The notes: generated by a model not told the origin, from the letters alone. Numbered from the stretch's first letter, positions 20,803 through 32,736 are shown. The stretch is DNA of 64,000 bases from Pseudaminobacter sp040049255 (GCF_040049255.1 NZ_JBDZDR010000001.1:558001-622000); one strand, 5' to 3'. Numbers and translations are program-made.

Positions 20803-22515
20803 TCAATCGTACGAGACCAGCGTTGCCTGAGTTTCATGGCTGAAATCTGGCTTCACGCCAAGAAATGATGCAGACCGCCGTATGATGTTGGCAACAACGG
20901 GGGCCGCGTTGAGGCCTGCTGTCGCAGACATTCCCGGCTTCTCCGGCTTCGGTTCGTCGACGATGCTCAGCACTACATATTGCGGATCATCCATCGGGAA
21001 AGCCGCGAGGAAAGCGTTGAAACGGACATTCGGCGCATAGCGGCCGTTGACCACCTTTTCGGCCGTGCCTGTCTTGCCGCCGACGCGGTATCCGGGCACC
21101 TCCGCCCTCCTGCCGGAGCCCTTTTCGGCGTTGAGGCGATAGAGGTAACGCATATCCTCGCTGGTCCTTGCGTTGACGACCTGCCGTGACGCGGCCATCG
21201 CCTCTTCTTCCGTGCGCGGCAGGAAGGTCGGATTCATCAGGCGGCCGCCGTTCATCAGGGCCGCGGTACCGACTGCTGTCTGCAGCGGCGTCGTCGACAT
21301 GCCGTGGCCGAAGGAAATCGTGATGGAGTGAACTTTCTTCCAGACCTTCGGCTCGGTCGGCCGCGCCACTTCCGGCAACTCGGTCTGCAGCCGGTCAAGC
21401 AGGCCGATGCGCTTCAGGAAATCGCGATGCCCCTCGATGCCGACCACGTCGGCCTCGCGTGCCGAACCGATGTTCGACGAATAGATGAAAACTTCCGGCA
21501 CCGTCAGCACCCGGCCTTTTCCGTGGAAGTCACGGATGGTCTGGCGCCCGATGGTGATTGGTTTCGTCGCGTCGAATGTGCTGTTGAGGTTGACCTTGCC
21601 GGAATCGAGCGCCATCGCCGTGGTGAAGGTCTTGATGGTCGACCCCATTTCGTAGACGCCCGCCGACATGCGGTTCAGCCTGTCCTTGTCGAGGGCATTG
21701 TGCGGATTGTTGGGGTCGAAATCCGGCACCGATGCCATCGCCAGAACTTCGCCCGTCTTGACGTTGAGCACCACGGCGCCGGCGGCGATTGCGTTATACT
21801 TCTCCATCGCCCGGGCGATCTCGTCGCGCACGATGTGCTGCACGCGGAGGTCGATCGACAGGCGCACCGGCTTCAGGTCCTTGGCCACCGCCAGTCCGGA
21901 AGCCTGGAGATCGGCAAGACCCTGGTCGTCGATGTACTTCTCCATCCCGGCGATGCCCTGGTTATCGATATTGGTCAGGCCGAGGATGTGCGAGGCGGTG
22001 GGGCCGCCGGGATAGAAACGACGCTTTTCGGTGCGGAAGCCGATGCCCGGCAATCCGAGTTGCATGATGTCGTGCTGCTGTTTGGGCGTGAGTTGGCGCT
22101 TGAGCCAGACGAAGCCCGTGCCGCTCTTGAGCTTCTTGTAGGTCTGCTCGACATCGATGTCCGGCAAGACGGTGGACAGCTTTTCGATCACCTCGTCCGC
22201 ATCGACGACGCGGCGCGGCTCGGCAAACAGGGAAGCAGTCTTGATGTCGGTGGCCAGGACTTCGCCGTTGCGGTCGACGATGTCGGGGCGCGAGGCCGTA
22301 ACGCGAGATGCCGGGCCGCCGCCCTCGTCCGGCTCCAGCATGCCCAGATAAACCAGTCGGCCGGCGATCGTGGCATAGATGCCGAAGAACACGGCCATGG
22401 TCATGACGACACGGTTCTTGGTCCGGCCGCCCGTCGCCTTGCGGGCGCCGTCGACGACGATGGATGCGGTGGAACCCTGGCCCCTCGAAAGACGCTTGCG
22501 CCAGAGCCTCATCAT
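20803..22515 (-). CDS. ftsI: Septal transpeptidase FtsI (PBP3)
   Basis: Class B penicillin-binding protein that cross-links septal peptidoglycan together with FtsW. It has one N-terminal transmembrane helix (about residues 35-58), a pedestal domain starting RVTASRPDIVDRNG, and the transpeptidase motifs STIK (active Ser292, Lys295), SSN (346-348) and KTG (481-483). The length of 570 residues is normal. Its ATG overlaps the ftsL stop by four bases. Confidence 0.97.
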   Translation of the reverse strand: MMRLWRKRLSRGQGSTASIVVDGARKATGGRTKNRVVMTMAVFFGIYATIAGRLVYLGMLEPDEGGGPASRVTASRPDIVDRNGEVLATDIKTASLFAEPRRVVDADEVIEKLSTVLPDIDVEQTYKKLKSGTGFVWLKRQLTPKQQHDIMQLGLPGIGFRTEKRRFYPGGPTASHILGLTNIDNQGIAGMEKYIDDQGLADLQASGLAVAKDLKPVRLSIDLRVQHIVRDEIARAMEKYNAIAAGAVVLNVKTGEVLAMASVPDFDPNNPHNALDKDRLNRMSAGVYEMGSTIKTFTTAMALDSGKVNLNSTFDATKPITIGRQTIRDFHGKGRVLTVPEVFIYSSNIGSAREADVVGIEGHRDFLKRIGLLDRLQTELPEVARPTEPKVWKKVHSITISFGHGMSTTPLQTAVGTAALMNGGRLMNPTFLPRTEEEAMAASRQVVNARTSEDMRYLYRLNAEKGSGRRAEVPGYRVGGKTGTAEKVVNGRYAPNVRFNAFLAAFPMDDPQYVVLSIVDEPKPEKPGMSATAGLNAAPVVANIIRRSASFLGVKPDFSHETQATLVSYD

Positions 22516-22877
22516 CGCACTGCCCCCGTCACCACCTTGTCGGTGCCGCTTTGGGCCATGGCGCCGACTGGATCGGTGGAGAAATCCTCCACGGGGCGCA
22601 TCGGAATCTCGTTCAGCTCGACGACCTGCCGCGCCTCGACGGGTTCGAGCTGAAGCTCGGACTGGTAGGTTTCGGCCAGTTTCTGCAGCCGCGATGGCTG
22701 GGTCAGAAGGCTCCAGTCGGCCTTCAAGAGGTCGATGGAGTCTTCCTCGAACCTGATCTGCTGCTCGATCTTGCGCACAGCGGCAAGCTGTTCCTCGGCC
22801 TCGTGCTTGACCTTGTAGGTAAAGGCGGCCGCCGAAACCATTGCGGCGATGAGAAGGATGTCGGTTGTACGAAACAT
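22512..22877 (-). CDS. ftsL: Cell division protein FtsL
   Basis: Small bitopic divisome protein, partner of FtsQ and FtsB. From the ATG at 22877 it is 121 residues: a short N terminus, one transmembrane helix (about residues 6-22), then a charged periplasmic coiled coil (HEAEEQLAAVRKIEQQ). It lies between rsmH (gap of four bases) and ftsI (four-base overlap), its standard position. The frame continues upstream for another 120 codons inside rsmH, but that part is a shadow. Confidence 0.93.
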   Translation of the reverse strand: MFRTTDILLIAAMVSAAAFTYKVKHEAEEQLAAVRKIEQQIRFEEDSIDLLKADWSLLTQPSRLQKLAETYQSELQLEPVEARQVVELNEIPMRPVEDFSTDPVGAMAQSGTDKVVTGAVR

Positions 22878-22881
22878 GCCC

Positions 22882-23898
22882 CTACCTTTCTTCCCCGGCC
22901 GAGCGGACTTCAGGAAGCTTCGGCAGGCCGAAGATCGAAAAATCCGCCGCGCGCGCCGGCGCCTCGGTCCGAACCGCAGCCCGAAGCTTGGCCGAGCGTG
23001 CGCGCGGATTGCCCGCGATCTCGTCCTCGGTCGGCCCCACCGCGCCGCCAGCCTTCGCGAACGTCGCCGATTTCGTGTGCGTTTCAGGCAGATAGCGTGA
23101 ACCCGCCACCGTGCCGGACCTGTCGGCGATGAAACGTTTGACGATGCGATCTTCGAGCGAATGGAAGGTGACCACCACCAGCCGGCCCCCGGGCTTGAGC
23201 GCCCGCTCGGCCGCGAACAGCGCACGCGCCAGTTCGCCGAGTTCGTCATTGACGAAGATGCGCAGCGCCTGGAACACGCGGGTCGCGGGGTGGATCTTGT
23301 CCTTCGGGTTGCGACCGACGAGATCGGCTATCGACTCGGCCAGGTCTCGCGTGCGCTCAAACGGGCGCTCGGCGCGGCGCTTCTCGATCATGCGGGCGAT
23401 GCGGCCGGCATGGCGCTCCTCGCCCAGAAAACCGAAGATGCGGGCGAGATCGCCCGACTTGAAGCGATTGACGACATCGGCCGCGCTCAATCCCGCTTGC
23501 GCCATGCGCATGTCCAGCGGCCCGTCGGCGCGAAAGGAAAAGCCGCGATCGGCCTGGTCAAGCTGCATGGAAGACACGCCGATGTCGAGCACCACGCCGT
23601 CGACTTGTGCCGCATGCTGATCCAGGCTGGAAAACGGCGCCTGCACGAGCCGCAGGCGGCCGGCGGATTTCTCCTCCAGTTCGCGGCCGGCCGCAATCGC
23701 GTCGGGATCGCGGTCGATGGCGATCACGTTCGCGCCCGCTGCCAGTATGGCGCGGGTGTAGCCGCCGGCGCCGAAGGTGCCGTCGACGATGGTCTCGCCC
23801 AGCTCCGGCGCCAGTGCCGCCAGTACTTCGTTCAGAAGAACCGGAATGTGGCGGGCCGGTCCGCCAACGGCATGATCGTCTTCGCCGCTGCCCGCCAT
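22882..23898 (-). CDS. rsmH: 16S rRNA m4C1402 methyltransferase RsmH (MraW)
   Basis: SAM-dependent methyltransferase acting on the ribosomal P-site nucleotide C1402. Seen: HIPVLLNEVL at the N terminus, the SAM motif VDGTFGAGGYTRAIL, then GFSFRADGPLDMRM, and FHSLEDRIVKRF near the C terminus. The ATG at 23898 overlaps the mraZ stop by one base (TGATG) and gives 338 residues. The open frame extends far upstream through mraZ, but this start matches the family. Confidence 0.96.
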   Translation of the reverse strand: MAGSGEDDHAVGGPARHIPVLLNEVLAALAPELGETIVDGTFGAGGYTRAILAAGANVIAIDRDPDAIAAGRELEEKSAGRLRLVQAPFSSLDQHAAQVDGVVLDIGVSSMQLDQADRGFSFRADGPLDMRMAQAGLSAADVVNRFKSGDLARIFGFLGEERHAGRIARMIEKRRAERPFERTRDLAESIADLVGRNPKDKIHPATRVFQALRIFVNDELGELARALFAAERALKPGGRLVVVTFHSLEDRIVKRFIADRSGTVAGSRYLPETHTKSATFAKAGGAVGPTEDEIAGNPRARSAKLRAAVRTEAPARAADFSIFGLPKLPEVRSAGEER

Positions 23899-24362
23899 CA
23901 CTCCGTTTCTCCTGCTGCTTTGGTAACTGTCCCCTGCCGAAGCTTCAAAAGCCGCGCGCGCACTTCCGAACCATGAGCCCGGAGCCGTTCGGGCTCCCAC
24001 ATCTGGAAGAAGCTGCCACGCCCGACAAACGCCACCTCCAAGGAGATGCCGGTGTGCTCGCGCATGAAATCCGTAACTGTGATGCGACCGTCCTGATCCA
24101 GCTTCAGGAACATCCCGTCGCCATGGCAGAAAAATGACATGTCGTCTGCCGTGCGATGGAAAGGATCCTCCTGCGCGATCCGCTGTTCGTAGCGATCGAG
24201 CAGGTCGAGCCCGCCCACGTCCAGCGCGGGCGTCTCCAGCGCCCGCAGCGCATAGAGCTCGCTGTAGCCTCGCTTCTGGACCACGGAACGAAAATGTGCG
24301 GGAACGGAGACGCGCCCCTTGGCGTCGATCCTGTTCACCGCATTGGACAGAAACCGGTCCAT
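23898..24362 (-). CDS. mraZ: Transcriptional regulator MraZ
   Basis: First gene of the dcw cluster. It is a DNA-binding protein with two AbrB-like SpoVT half-domains, known in E. coli to repress its own operon. The first half-domain begins NRIDAKGRVSVPAHFR and the second contains LKLDQDGRITVTDFMREHTG and FFQMWEPER. From the ATG at 24362 it has 154 residues, the expected size. Its likely target, an array of TGGGN boxes, lies 183-218 bases upstream (separate entry). Confidence 0.95.
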   Translation of the reverse strand: MDRFLSNAVNRIDAKGRVSVPAHFRSVVQKRGYSELYALRALETPALDVGGLDLLDRYEQRIAQEDPFHRTADDMSFFCHGDGMFLKLDQDGRITVTDFMREHTGISLEVAFVGRGSFFQMWEPERLRAHGSEVRARLLKLRQGTVTKAAGETE

Positions 24363-24809
24363 CGTTCGCGTCAGCCGCCTCCGTCGCGTTGTCTCTCGCC
24401 AGGCCTGCCGCGTCGACGCAAGGCCGGTCGCCTGCCCCAAAACCCTTGCCCTTGCCTGCAACGAAGGCGCCTCGCGCAGCCAAACAGACCGCCCGCTTGC
24501 GGAACGCTTTATCCGGGACCGAAACAAGATCTTGATTGTCCGAGTGGGATAACATGGGCCAATATGGGCGTCAACGGGAACGGGCTACACGACGCCAGCC
24601 TCGCCCGTTGTTCGGACGGAACTGGCGGCATCGCCGTTTTTATCCTCCATTAAGACTAACGAACCGTTTAGAAGCGGCTGCCGGCCTTGCTGGCGGATAC
24701 CCGCTGCCACGAGCCAACGCAGCCACGGGCCCGGGACTTGAACCCGAACCGTCCTCCACTGCCGCAAGCATACGGGCAGTGGATGCTCTCAATATGGAAG
24801 TGGAAAAAT
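24363..24809. other. Intergenic region between rnpB and mraZ
   Basis: These 447 bases hold the mraZ leader, the MraZ-box promoter (24545-24579), and upstream of it a hairpin-bearing segment. CCACTGCC/GGCAGTGG at 24756-24763/24775-24782 forms an 8-bp stem with an 11-base loop. Next to it, on the minus strand, CGGG-TTCAAGT-CCCG (24731-24745) is identical in form to a tRNA T-arm. No full tRNA can be folded and there is no CCA. I see no protein gene here. Confidence 0.5.
24545..24579 (-). promoter_or_regulatory. dcw promoter with phased MraZ boxes
   Basis: On the plus strand, TGGGA, TGGGC, TGGGC and CGGGA begin at 24545, 24555, 24565 and 24575, exactly 10 bp apart with 5-base spacers. This matches the TGGGN-N5 direct repeats recognised by MraZ in E. 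coli. On the minus strand the same bases hold -35 TTGACG (24569-24574), a 17-base spacer and an extended -10, TGT-TATCCC (hexamer 24546-24551). MraZ bound here would block RNA polymerase. The predicted leader to the mraZ ATG is about 177 bases. The repeats read opposite to transcription. Confidence 0.75.
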
Positions 24810-25207
24810 GCCAGCCGGCCTATAAGCCGGGTTCTGTATGGCCCCCGCGCCTTGCGGCACGGAAGCGTGGCGACCATTCGTCTTGGGCGCATGTCGCCAT
24901 ACGCCTCACGCAACCTACCCGGATGACCAGGCCGGAAACAGCCCTGAGGGTCGCCCCTCTGTCATCCCTATTCGGTCTTGCTCCCGGTGGGGTTTACCGT
25001 GCCGCTCCTGTTGCCAGTCGCGCGGTGGGCTCTTACCCCACCCTTTCACCCTTACCGCAGACGGGTCCGCGGCGGTTTGCTTTCTGTGGCACTATCCCTG
25101 GGGTCGCCCCCGCCGGTCGTTATCCGGCACCGTGTTTCCATGGAGCCCGGACTTTCCTCACCTTCAGCCTTTCGGCTCTCGAAGGTGCGGCCGCCCGGCC
25201 AGCTGGC
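24810..25207 (-). ncRNA. rnpB: RNase P RNA (bacterial type A)
   Basis: Catalytic RNA that matures tRNA 5' ends. Read on the minus strand it contains the hallmark GAGGAAAGTCCGGGCTCC (25143-25160), then GCCACAGAAAGCAAACCGCC, and near the 3' end ACAGAACCCGGCTTATAGG. The ends were set by the P1 helix, GCCAGCTGGCC (5', 25197-25207) with GGCCGGCTGGC (3', 24810-24820), 11 pairs with one G-U. ATTTTT follows immediately (24804-24809), so P1 may act as terminator stem. A TATACG -10 candidate (25212-25217) is placed correctly for the 5' end. Length is about 398 nt. Confidence 0.95.
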
Positions 25208-25294
25208 AGTGCGTATAAAGGCATTCGCGCGGCAAAACGCAAACGAAAAAGCCTGCCAGCGGCCAGGTTAGGCGCATTTGTCCCCCGCGCTGCA

Positions 25295-26026
25295 TCAGTT
25301 CATCGCAAGATGCTGCTTGACCTTGCTGCAGTAGGCGGCCGAGACCGGGTTCATGCGCTTGGCGCCGTGGCCGGCATTGTACTTCAGGATCGTGCCGCAG
25401 GTGCTGCCGCCACCGAGCGAATGCGCCTTGGCCAGATACTTCATGCCGTACTTGATGTTGGTCTCGGGGTTGAACAGCCCCTGGGCACCACCGCTGTAGC
25501 CCATCATGCGGGCAGTGGCGGGCTTGATCTGCATGAGACCGATCTCGCCAGCGCCGCCGCGTGCGTTGGCGCGGTAGTTGCTTTCCACCTTGATAACGGC
25601 ATGCGCGAGTGCAGTCGGAACGCCATATTCCGCAGCATAGCGGTTGACGATGCTGCTGTACTGCGCCTTGGCAGCCTGCGGCGTCTTGGCGGCGGCGTTG
25701 GCGGCCACCGACATGGTCTGAACCTTCTTGCCACCGCGCTTGTTCAGAACCACCTTGGTCCTTTTCGCGTTACGGGCGACTTTCTTGGAGCGCTTGGTTG
25801 CCTTGCGCGGCGCCTTCACCGCATGGGATGCCTGCAGATCGAGCGTGCTGCTGAAGCCCCGCACGCCCGGAAGGCCGATCGCGTCATCAGTGTCCTTAAC
25901 TGCAACAGAAGCAACGGAGAGCTTCTCCGTCGATTTCGGGCTCTTGGGAGCCAGAGGCTGGGCGTTTGCGGCAAAGCTGGTGAACGCGGCAGCAAGCGCC
26001 GCCGCCATCGCGGTCATTTTTTTCAT
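25295..26026 (-). CDS. Secreted lytic transglycosylase (SLT domain)
   Basis: Probably cleaves peptidoglycan glycan strands in the periplasm. From the ATG at 26026 (243 residues) it has a Sec signal peptide (MKKMTAMAAALAAAFTSFAANA, then QPL), a basic low-complexity stretch (about residues 65-105), and a C-terminal SLT domain. The catalytic glutamate is in AVIKVESNYR, followed by GEIGLMQIKPATA, NIKYGMKYL and LKYNAGHG. It is near but not in the dcw cluster. It resembles small rhizobial SLT proteins; the in vivo substrate role is inferred. Confidence 0.9.
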   Translation of the reverse strand: MKKMTAMAAALAAAFTSFAANAQPLAPKSPKSTEKLSVASVAVKDTDDAIGLPGVRGFSSTLDLQASHAVKAPRKATKRSKKVARNAKRTKVVLNKRGGKKVQTMSVAANAAAKTPQAAKAQYSSIVNRYAAEYGVPTALAHAVIKVESNYRANARGGAGEIGLMQIKPATARMMGYSGGAQGLFNPETNIKYGMKYLAKAHSLGGGSTCGTILKYNAGHGAKRMNPVSAAYCSKVKQHLAMN

Positions 26027-26212
26027 GTGTACCTTGTCTATTCTTGGCCGCACGAACAGTGCTCGCGCAGCAACCCTTACTCAACAGGGGCCATCTTCTG
26101 GAGAGATTGCCCGTGACACGGCGAAGGATTTGCCAAGCGAATGGGCGGCAATGAAGGCCGCCGAAATCACAAAAGTTAACAGAGTGTAACTTGACGGGCC
26201 GGGAAGGCGCGG

Positions 26213-26977
26213 CTAACGCGAATCGAACGGCGACGAGGCGAGCAGCCGCCTCAACGTCTCCACAGTCGAGGGGTCGGCGATGCCGTCGACCTTGCGGGGG
26301 CGGAAGTGGCGCTGGAAGGCGGCAACAACGATTTCCGTTGCCCTGTCGAAAATTCCCGATTTTTCAATGCCGTAGCCGTAAAGGGAAAGCATCGACTGAA
26401 TTTCTTCGACCTCGGCGCCTGCATCGCCAGGTTGCAGAGCCTGCCCTTTTCGCCTGCGGGCAGGCTCCACGAAGCGGCCAATTCCGGCGCGCGCCAGTTG
26501 CCGCCAGGGAAACTTTTCGCCCGGGTCAACCTTGCGACCGGGTGACACATCAGAATGTGCTAAAATTCGTTCTGGCAGGATGCCGTAGCGGTCGATTATG
26601 TCCCGGCAGAGCGCAATTACGGCCTGAATTTGGCAATTTGGGAAGGGCCGATAGCCAAGATCGTGCCCCGGATTGACGATTTCGATGCCGATGGACCAGG
26701 AATTCACGTCGACATTTCCATGCCAGAAGCTCTTGCCGGCGTGCCAGGCGCGGTCGCTTTCGCGCACCATCTGCACGATACGGCCGTCCTCGTGCACAAT
26801 ATAATGAGACGATACCTCGCTGGCGGGGTTGCACAGCCAGGCTTCGGCCTCCTCGCCGGTCGGCATGCCGGTGTAGTGCAGGATGATCATGTCCGGCCGA
26901 TCGGTGCCACGACGCGCCGTGAAGTTCGGCGAAACGCGAACTTTTGCACCGGCATGATCTGGCGGAAATCCGCTCAT
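26213..26977 (-). CDS. AmpD-like N-acetylmuramoyl-L-alanine amidase
   Basis: Zinc amidase of the amidase_2/PGRP fold. The zinc ligands line up with AmpD: His34 (IILHYTG), His141 and Asp151 (HSDVSPGRKVDPG). No signal peptide is visible, so it probably works in the cytoplasm on recycled anhydro-muropeptides. Unlike short AmpD it has an extra C-terminal peptidoglycan-binding domain (about residues 180-250, LQPGDAGAEVEEIQSML), as in AmiD-type proteins, which leaves its location open. The ATG at 26977 overlaps the DnaJ-gene stop by four bases. Confidence 0.9.
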   Translation of the reverse strand: MSGFPPDHAGAKVRVSPNFTARRGTDRPDMIILHYTGMPTGEEAEAWLCNPASEVSSHYIVHEDGRIVQMVRESDRAWHAGKSFWHGNVDVNSWSIGIEIVNPGHDLGYRPFPNCQIQAVIALCRDIIDRYGILPERILAHSDVSPGRKVDPGEKFPWRQLARAGIGRFVEPARRRKGQALQPGDAGAEVEEIQSMLSLYGYGIEKSGIFDRATEIVVAAFQRHFRPRKVDGIADPSTVETLRRLLASSPFDSR

Positions 26978-27693
26978 GCCACCCGCGCTGCCTTCTCGAT
27001 CGACGCATAGGCGGCGTTGATCGCTGCCAGACGGGTGGTCGCGATGCGGATGAATTCCTCCGGCAGCCCGCGGGCGATCATCCGGTCGGGATGGCTATTG
27101 GCCACCAGCCGCCGATAGTGGGCGCGCACTTCCGCGAAGGGGCGGTCGCGCGCTATGCCGAGCACCCGGTAAGGATCGGCATAGCCGAGATCCAGATGCC
27201 GCGCCAGGATCGTCTGATAGTGCTCTTCCTCTATCCTGAAAATCTCGGAAACGCGCTTCAGGAACTCGCACTCCCGCTCATGCAACAAGCCGTCTGCCTT
27301 GGCGATGTGGAACAGGCCATCGAGGATGTCTTCCAGCATCGCGCAGTTCTTGTGCCCGCTGCCGCACAGCTTGGCCATCCGCTCCGCGTATATTTCGAAG
27401 CCGGCGACGTCCTGCTTGGCGATGTCGTAGAGCCGCGCCACGTTGCGGGCTTCTTCCGGCGGGACCGAGAATATTTCCCGAAACGCCCTTATCTCGTCCT
27501 GCGTCACCACGCCGTCGGCCTTCGCCATCTTGGCCGAAAGCGCAATCATAGCGACGGAAAAGGCTACGCGACGCCGGAGCTCCGCGTCTCCTTCGAAGAC
27601 CGTGCGCAGGCCTTCCACCAGGTCGGCAACGCCGGCCCTGGCGGAACTGGAAATACGGATGACGAAGTCGCCTATGCGGTCCCAAATCGACAT
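26974..27693 (-). CDS. TerB/DjlA-like co-chaperone with C-terminal J domain
   Basis: 239 residues from the ATG at 27693. The first two-thirds is an alpha-helical TerB-like domain (MAKADGVVTQDEIRAFR and FHIAKADGLLHEREC, the paired acidic motifs of that fold). The C terminus is a J domain with the essential HPD in ANSHPDRM, so it should stimulate a DnaK. No transmembrane helix is visible, unlike E. coli DjlA. It is coupled by a four-base overlap to the amidase gene, an arrangement that suggests a cell-envelope link but does not prove one. Confidence 0.88.
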   Translation of the reverse strand: MSIWDRIGDFVIRISSSARAGVADLVEGLRTVFEGDAELRRRVAFSVAMIALSAKMAKADGVVTQDEIRAFREIFSVPPEEARNVARLYDIAKQDVAGFEIYAERMAKLCGSGHKNCAMLEDILDGLFHIAKADGLLHERECEFLKRVSEIFRIEEEHYQTILARHLDLGYADPYRVLGIARDRPFAEVRAHYRRLVANSHPDRMIARGLPEEFIRIATTRLAAINAAYASIEKAARVA

Positions 27694-27764
27694 GGGTGCT
27701 TCATAGGACGAAACCTGTCGCGACGCGAGGGACAATCTAAAGAAGCCGTGGGGCAAAGCCCGGG

Positions 27765-27793
27765 CAAGAGGCCGGGCAAAACCCGGCCTCTTG
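27765..27793 (-). terminator. Hairpin terminator after the small lipoprotein gene
   Basis: A perfect 12-bp inverted repeat CAAGAGGCCGGG/CCCGGCCTCTTG (27765-27776/27782-27793) with loop CAAAA. It lies 48 bases beyond the lipoprotein stop and upstream of the next minus-strand gene. The T-run on the minus strand is weak (GGGCTTTGCC), so efficiency is uncertain. Confidence 0.6.
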
Positions 27794-27841
27794 GGCCCGA
27801 AGCAGCCTACTCGTGGTTACGCGTACTCTACACGGCAAATC

Positions 27842-28045
27842 TTACTGGGCAGGCGCGGCCGGCTTCTGCTCCGTGGTACCGCCGGGCGGTGGTGCAGGCG
27901 TCGTCGGCGCCGCTGCGGGAGGGGTGGTCTGCTGGGTTGCCGGCGGCTTGGTGCTCTGGGTCGTGGTCTTGTCCGAACTCTCGCTGCAGGCGGCAATACC
28001 GAACAATGCAACCGCTCCTACGGATGCAAGGATGAGTTTCTTCAT
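27842..28045 (-). CDS. Small Pro/Thr-rich lipoprotein
   Basis: 67 residues: a lipoprotein signal MKKLILASVGAVALFGIAAC with lipobox IAAC (lipidated Cys20), then a low-complexity tail of Thr, Pro, Gln and Ala. GGAG lies in front of the ATG (AAGGAGATTTGTAA). Function unknown; probably an unstructured envelope lipoprotein. It is followed by a strong hairpin and is divergent from the hydantoinase gene. Confidence 0.8.
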   Translation of the reverse strand: MKKLILASVGAVALFGIAACSESSDKTTTQSTKPPATQQTTPPAAAPTTPAPPPGGTTEQKPAAPAQ

Positions 28046-28270
28046 TTACAAATCTCCTTCGCGGGCAAAGCCCGGTCTGCCGGGCTGTCCTGGCTAGAAT
28101 GAGAAAGCTCCCATGCGGGTTGCGTCACTTACGCTGACGCAAGGAAACATTTTGTCAGAACCGGCCTGCGCTGCGGGCTCAGGAGCGCCGCGTCCCGTGC
28201 TGCGGCATTGAAGTTGCCGTGACATCGCTGCAATAAGCTGCTCGTGAGCAAACGTCTGTCGAGGAAGATC

Positions 28271-32110
<3,840 letters not shown>

Positions 32111-32135
32111 GGGCCTTTCCCTCCCCCTTTCTGCA

Positions 32136-32234
32136 CCGCTGCGGCAGTTTTGGCCGACCGGCATGGGTCCCCGGAACCTCCGCACTTCGCTGTCGCTCGT
32201 GCTTCGGCCCGAGGATGACGAAGTGGGACGGCCG
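32136..32234 (+). repeat. 99-bp intergenic repeat, copy 1
   Basis: Aligns without gaps to 32519-32617 at an offset of 383 bases with only a handful of substitutions. The core reads TGGGTCCCCGGAACCTCCGC, then CACTTCGCTGTCGCTCGTGC and GGCCCGAGGATGACGA. The copy starts CCGCTGCGGCAG just after the hydantoinase gene. Confidence 0.85.
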
Positions 32235-32332
32235 GCGCGAACGCGCCGCATTGAGGGTTTGCCGGGTACCTTGGTCTCGACTCGTTTAAGGTTGCTGGAG
32301 AAGGCGTTGAGGGTTTGCCGGAGCCTTTCAAC

Positions 32333-32390
32333 CCCGTCGTCCTCGGGCCGGAGCACGAGCGTAGCGAAGTGCGGAGGTTCCGGGGACCCA
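32333..32390 (-). repeat. Same repeat, copy 2, inverted and shorter
   Basis: The reverse complement matches the core of copies 1 and 3 from TGGGTCCCCGGAACC to GGCCCGAGGACGACG, with a small difference in the middle (GCTACGCTCGTG for GCTGTCGCTCGTG). The flanking CCGCNGCGGCAG end is missing. Copies 1 and 2, or 2 and 3, could pair as a long stem. Confidence 0.8.
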
Positions 32391-32518
32391 GGCCTCGGAC
32401 TCGCAACCGGCAGTCCGAGGCAGGTTCGGCGTCAGCAAACTATCCCGGCTTTGATCGCGGCTTTTCCAAGCGCCATCCCGGCGGAGGGAGCGCAGCGATT
32501 TGCGCGGATCGACCTTTA

Positions 32519-32617
32519 CCGCAGCGGCAGTTTTGACCGACCGGCATGGGTCCCCGGAACCTTCGCACTTCGCTGTCGCTCGTGCTCCGGCCCGAGGATG
32601 ACGAGGTGGGGCGGCCG
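32519..32617 (+). repeat. 99-bp intergenic repeat, copy 3
   Basis: Direct copy of 32136-32234. It ends 53 bases before the Pho box of btaA, so it may set the upstream boundary of that promoter or contribute a hairpin to it. Confidence 0.85.
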
Positions 32618-32669
32618 CGCCGCCATCCAATCAAGAGCGCCGAGCCCGTTCCAAGCGCTCCGCACCCAA

Positions 32670-32687
32670 CTGTCACCGGCATGTCAT
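32670..32687 (+). promoter_or_regulatory. Pho box upstream of btaA
   Basis: CTGTCAC-CGGC-ATGTCAT matches the PhoB consensus CTGTCAT-N4-CTGTCAT at 12 of 14 fixed positions. It lies 50 bases before the btaA ATG. In Sinorhizobium meliloti the btaA homologue is PhoB-controlled and betaine lipids replace phospholipids under phosphate starvation, so the position and target fit. Confidence 0.82.
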
Positions 32688-32736
32688 GCCCCTGCGTTAC
32701 CCGCTTGCAGCAAAGCAAACGGGGAATCGCCTTGCC

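Larger units (their letters stand above)
32111..32736. other. 626-base intergenic region rich in repeats
   Basis: Between the hydantoinase stop and the btaA start. It holds three copies of one repeat (two direct, one inverted, separate entries), a 15-base direct repeat TTGAGGGTTTGCCGG (32251-32265 and 32307-32321), an inverted repeat CCTCGGACT/AGTCCGAGG (32393-32401/32412-32420), and the btaA Pho box (32670-32687). Open frames cross it on both strands, but none has a ribosome-binding site or a recognisable product. Confidence 0.75.

Noticed and set aside
24724..24790. A complete tRNA gene
   Set aside because: Only the T-arm form is present. No 7-bp acceptor partner, D-arm or suitable anticodon stem-loop can be placed within normal distances, and CCA is absent.
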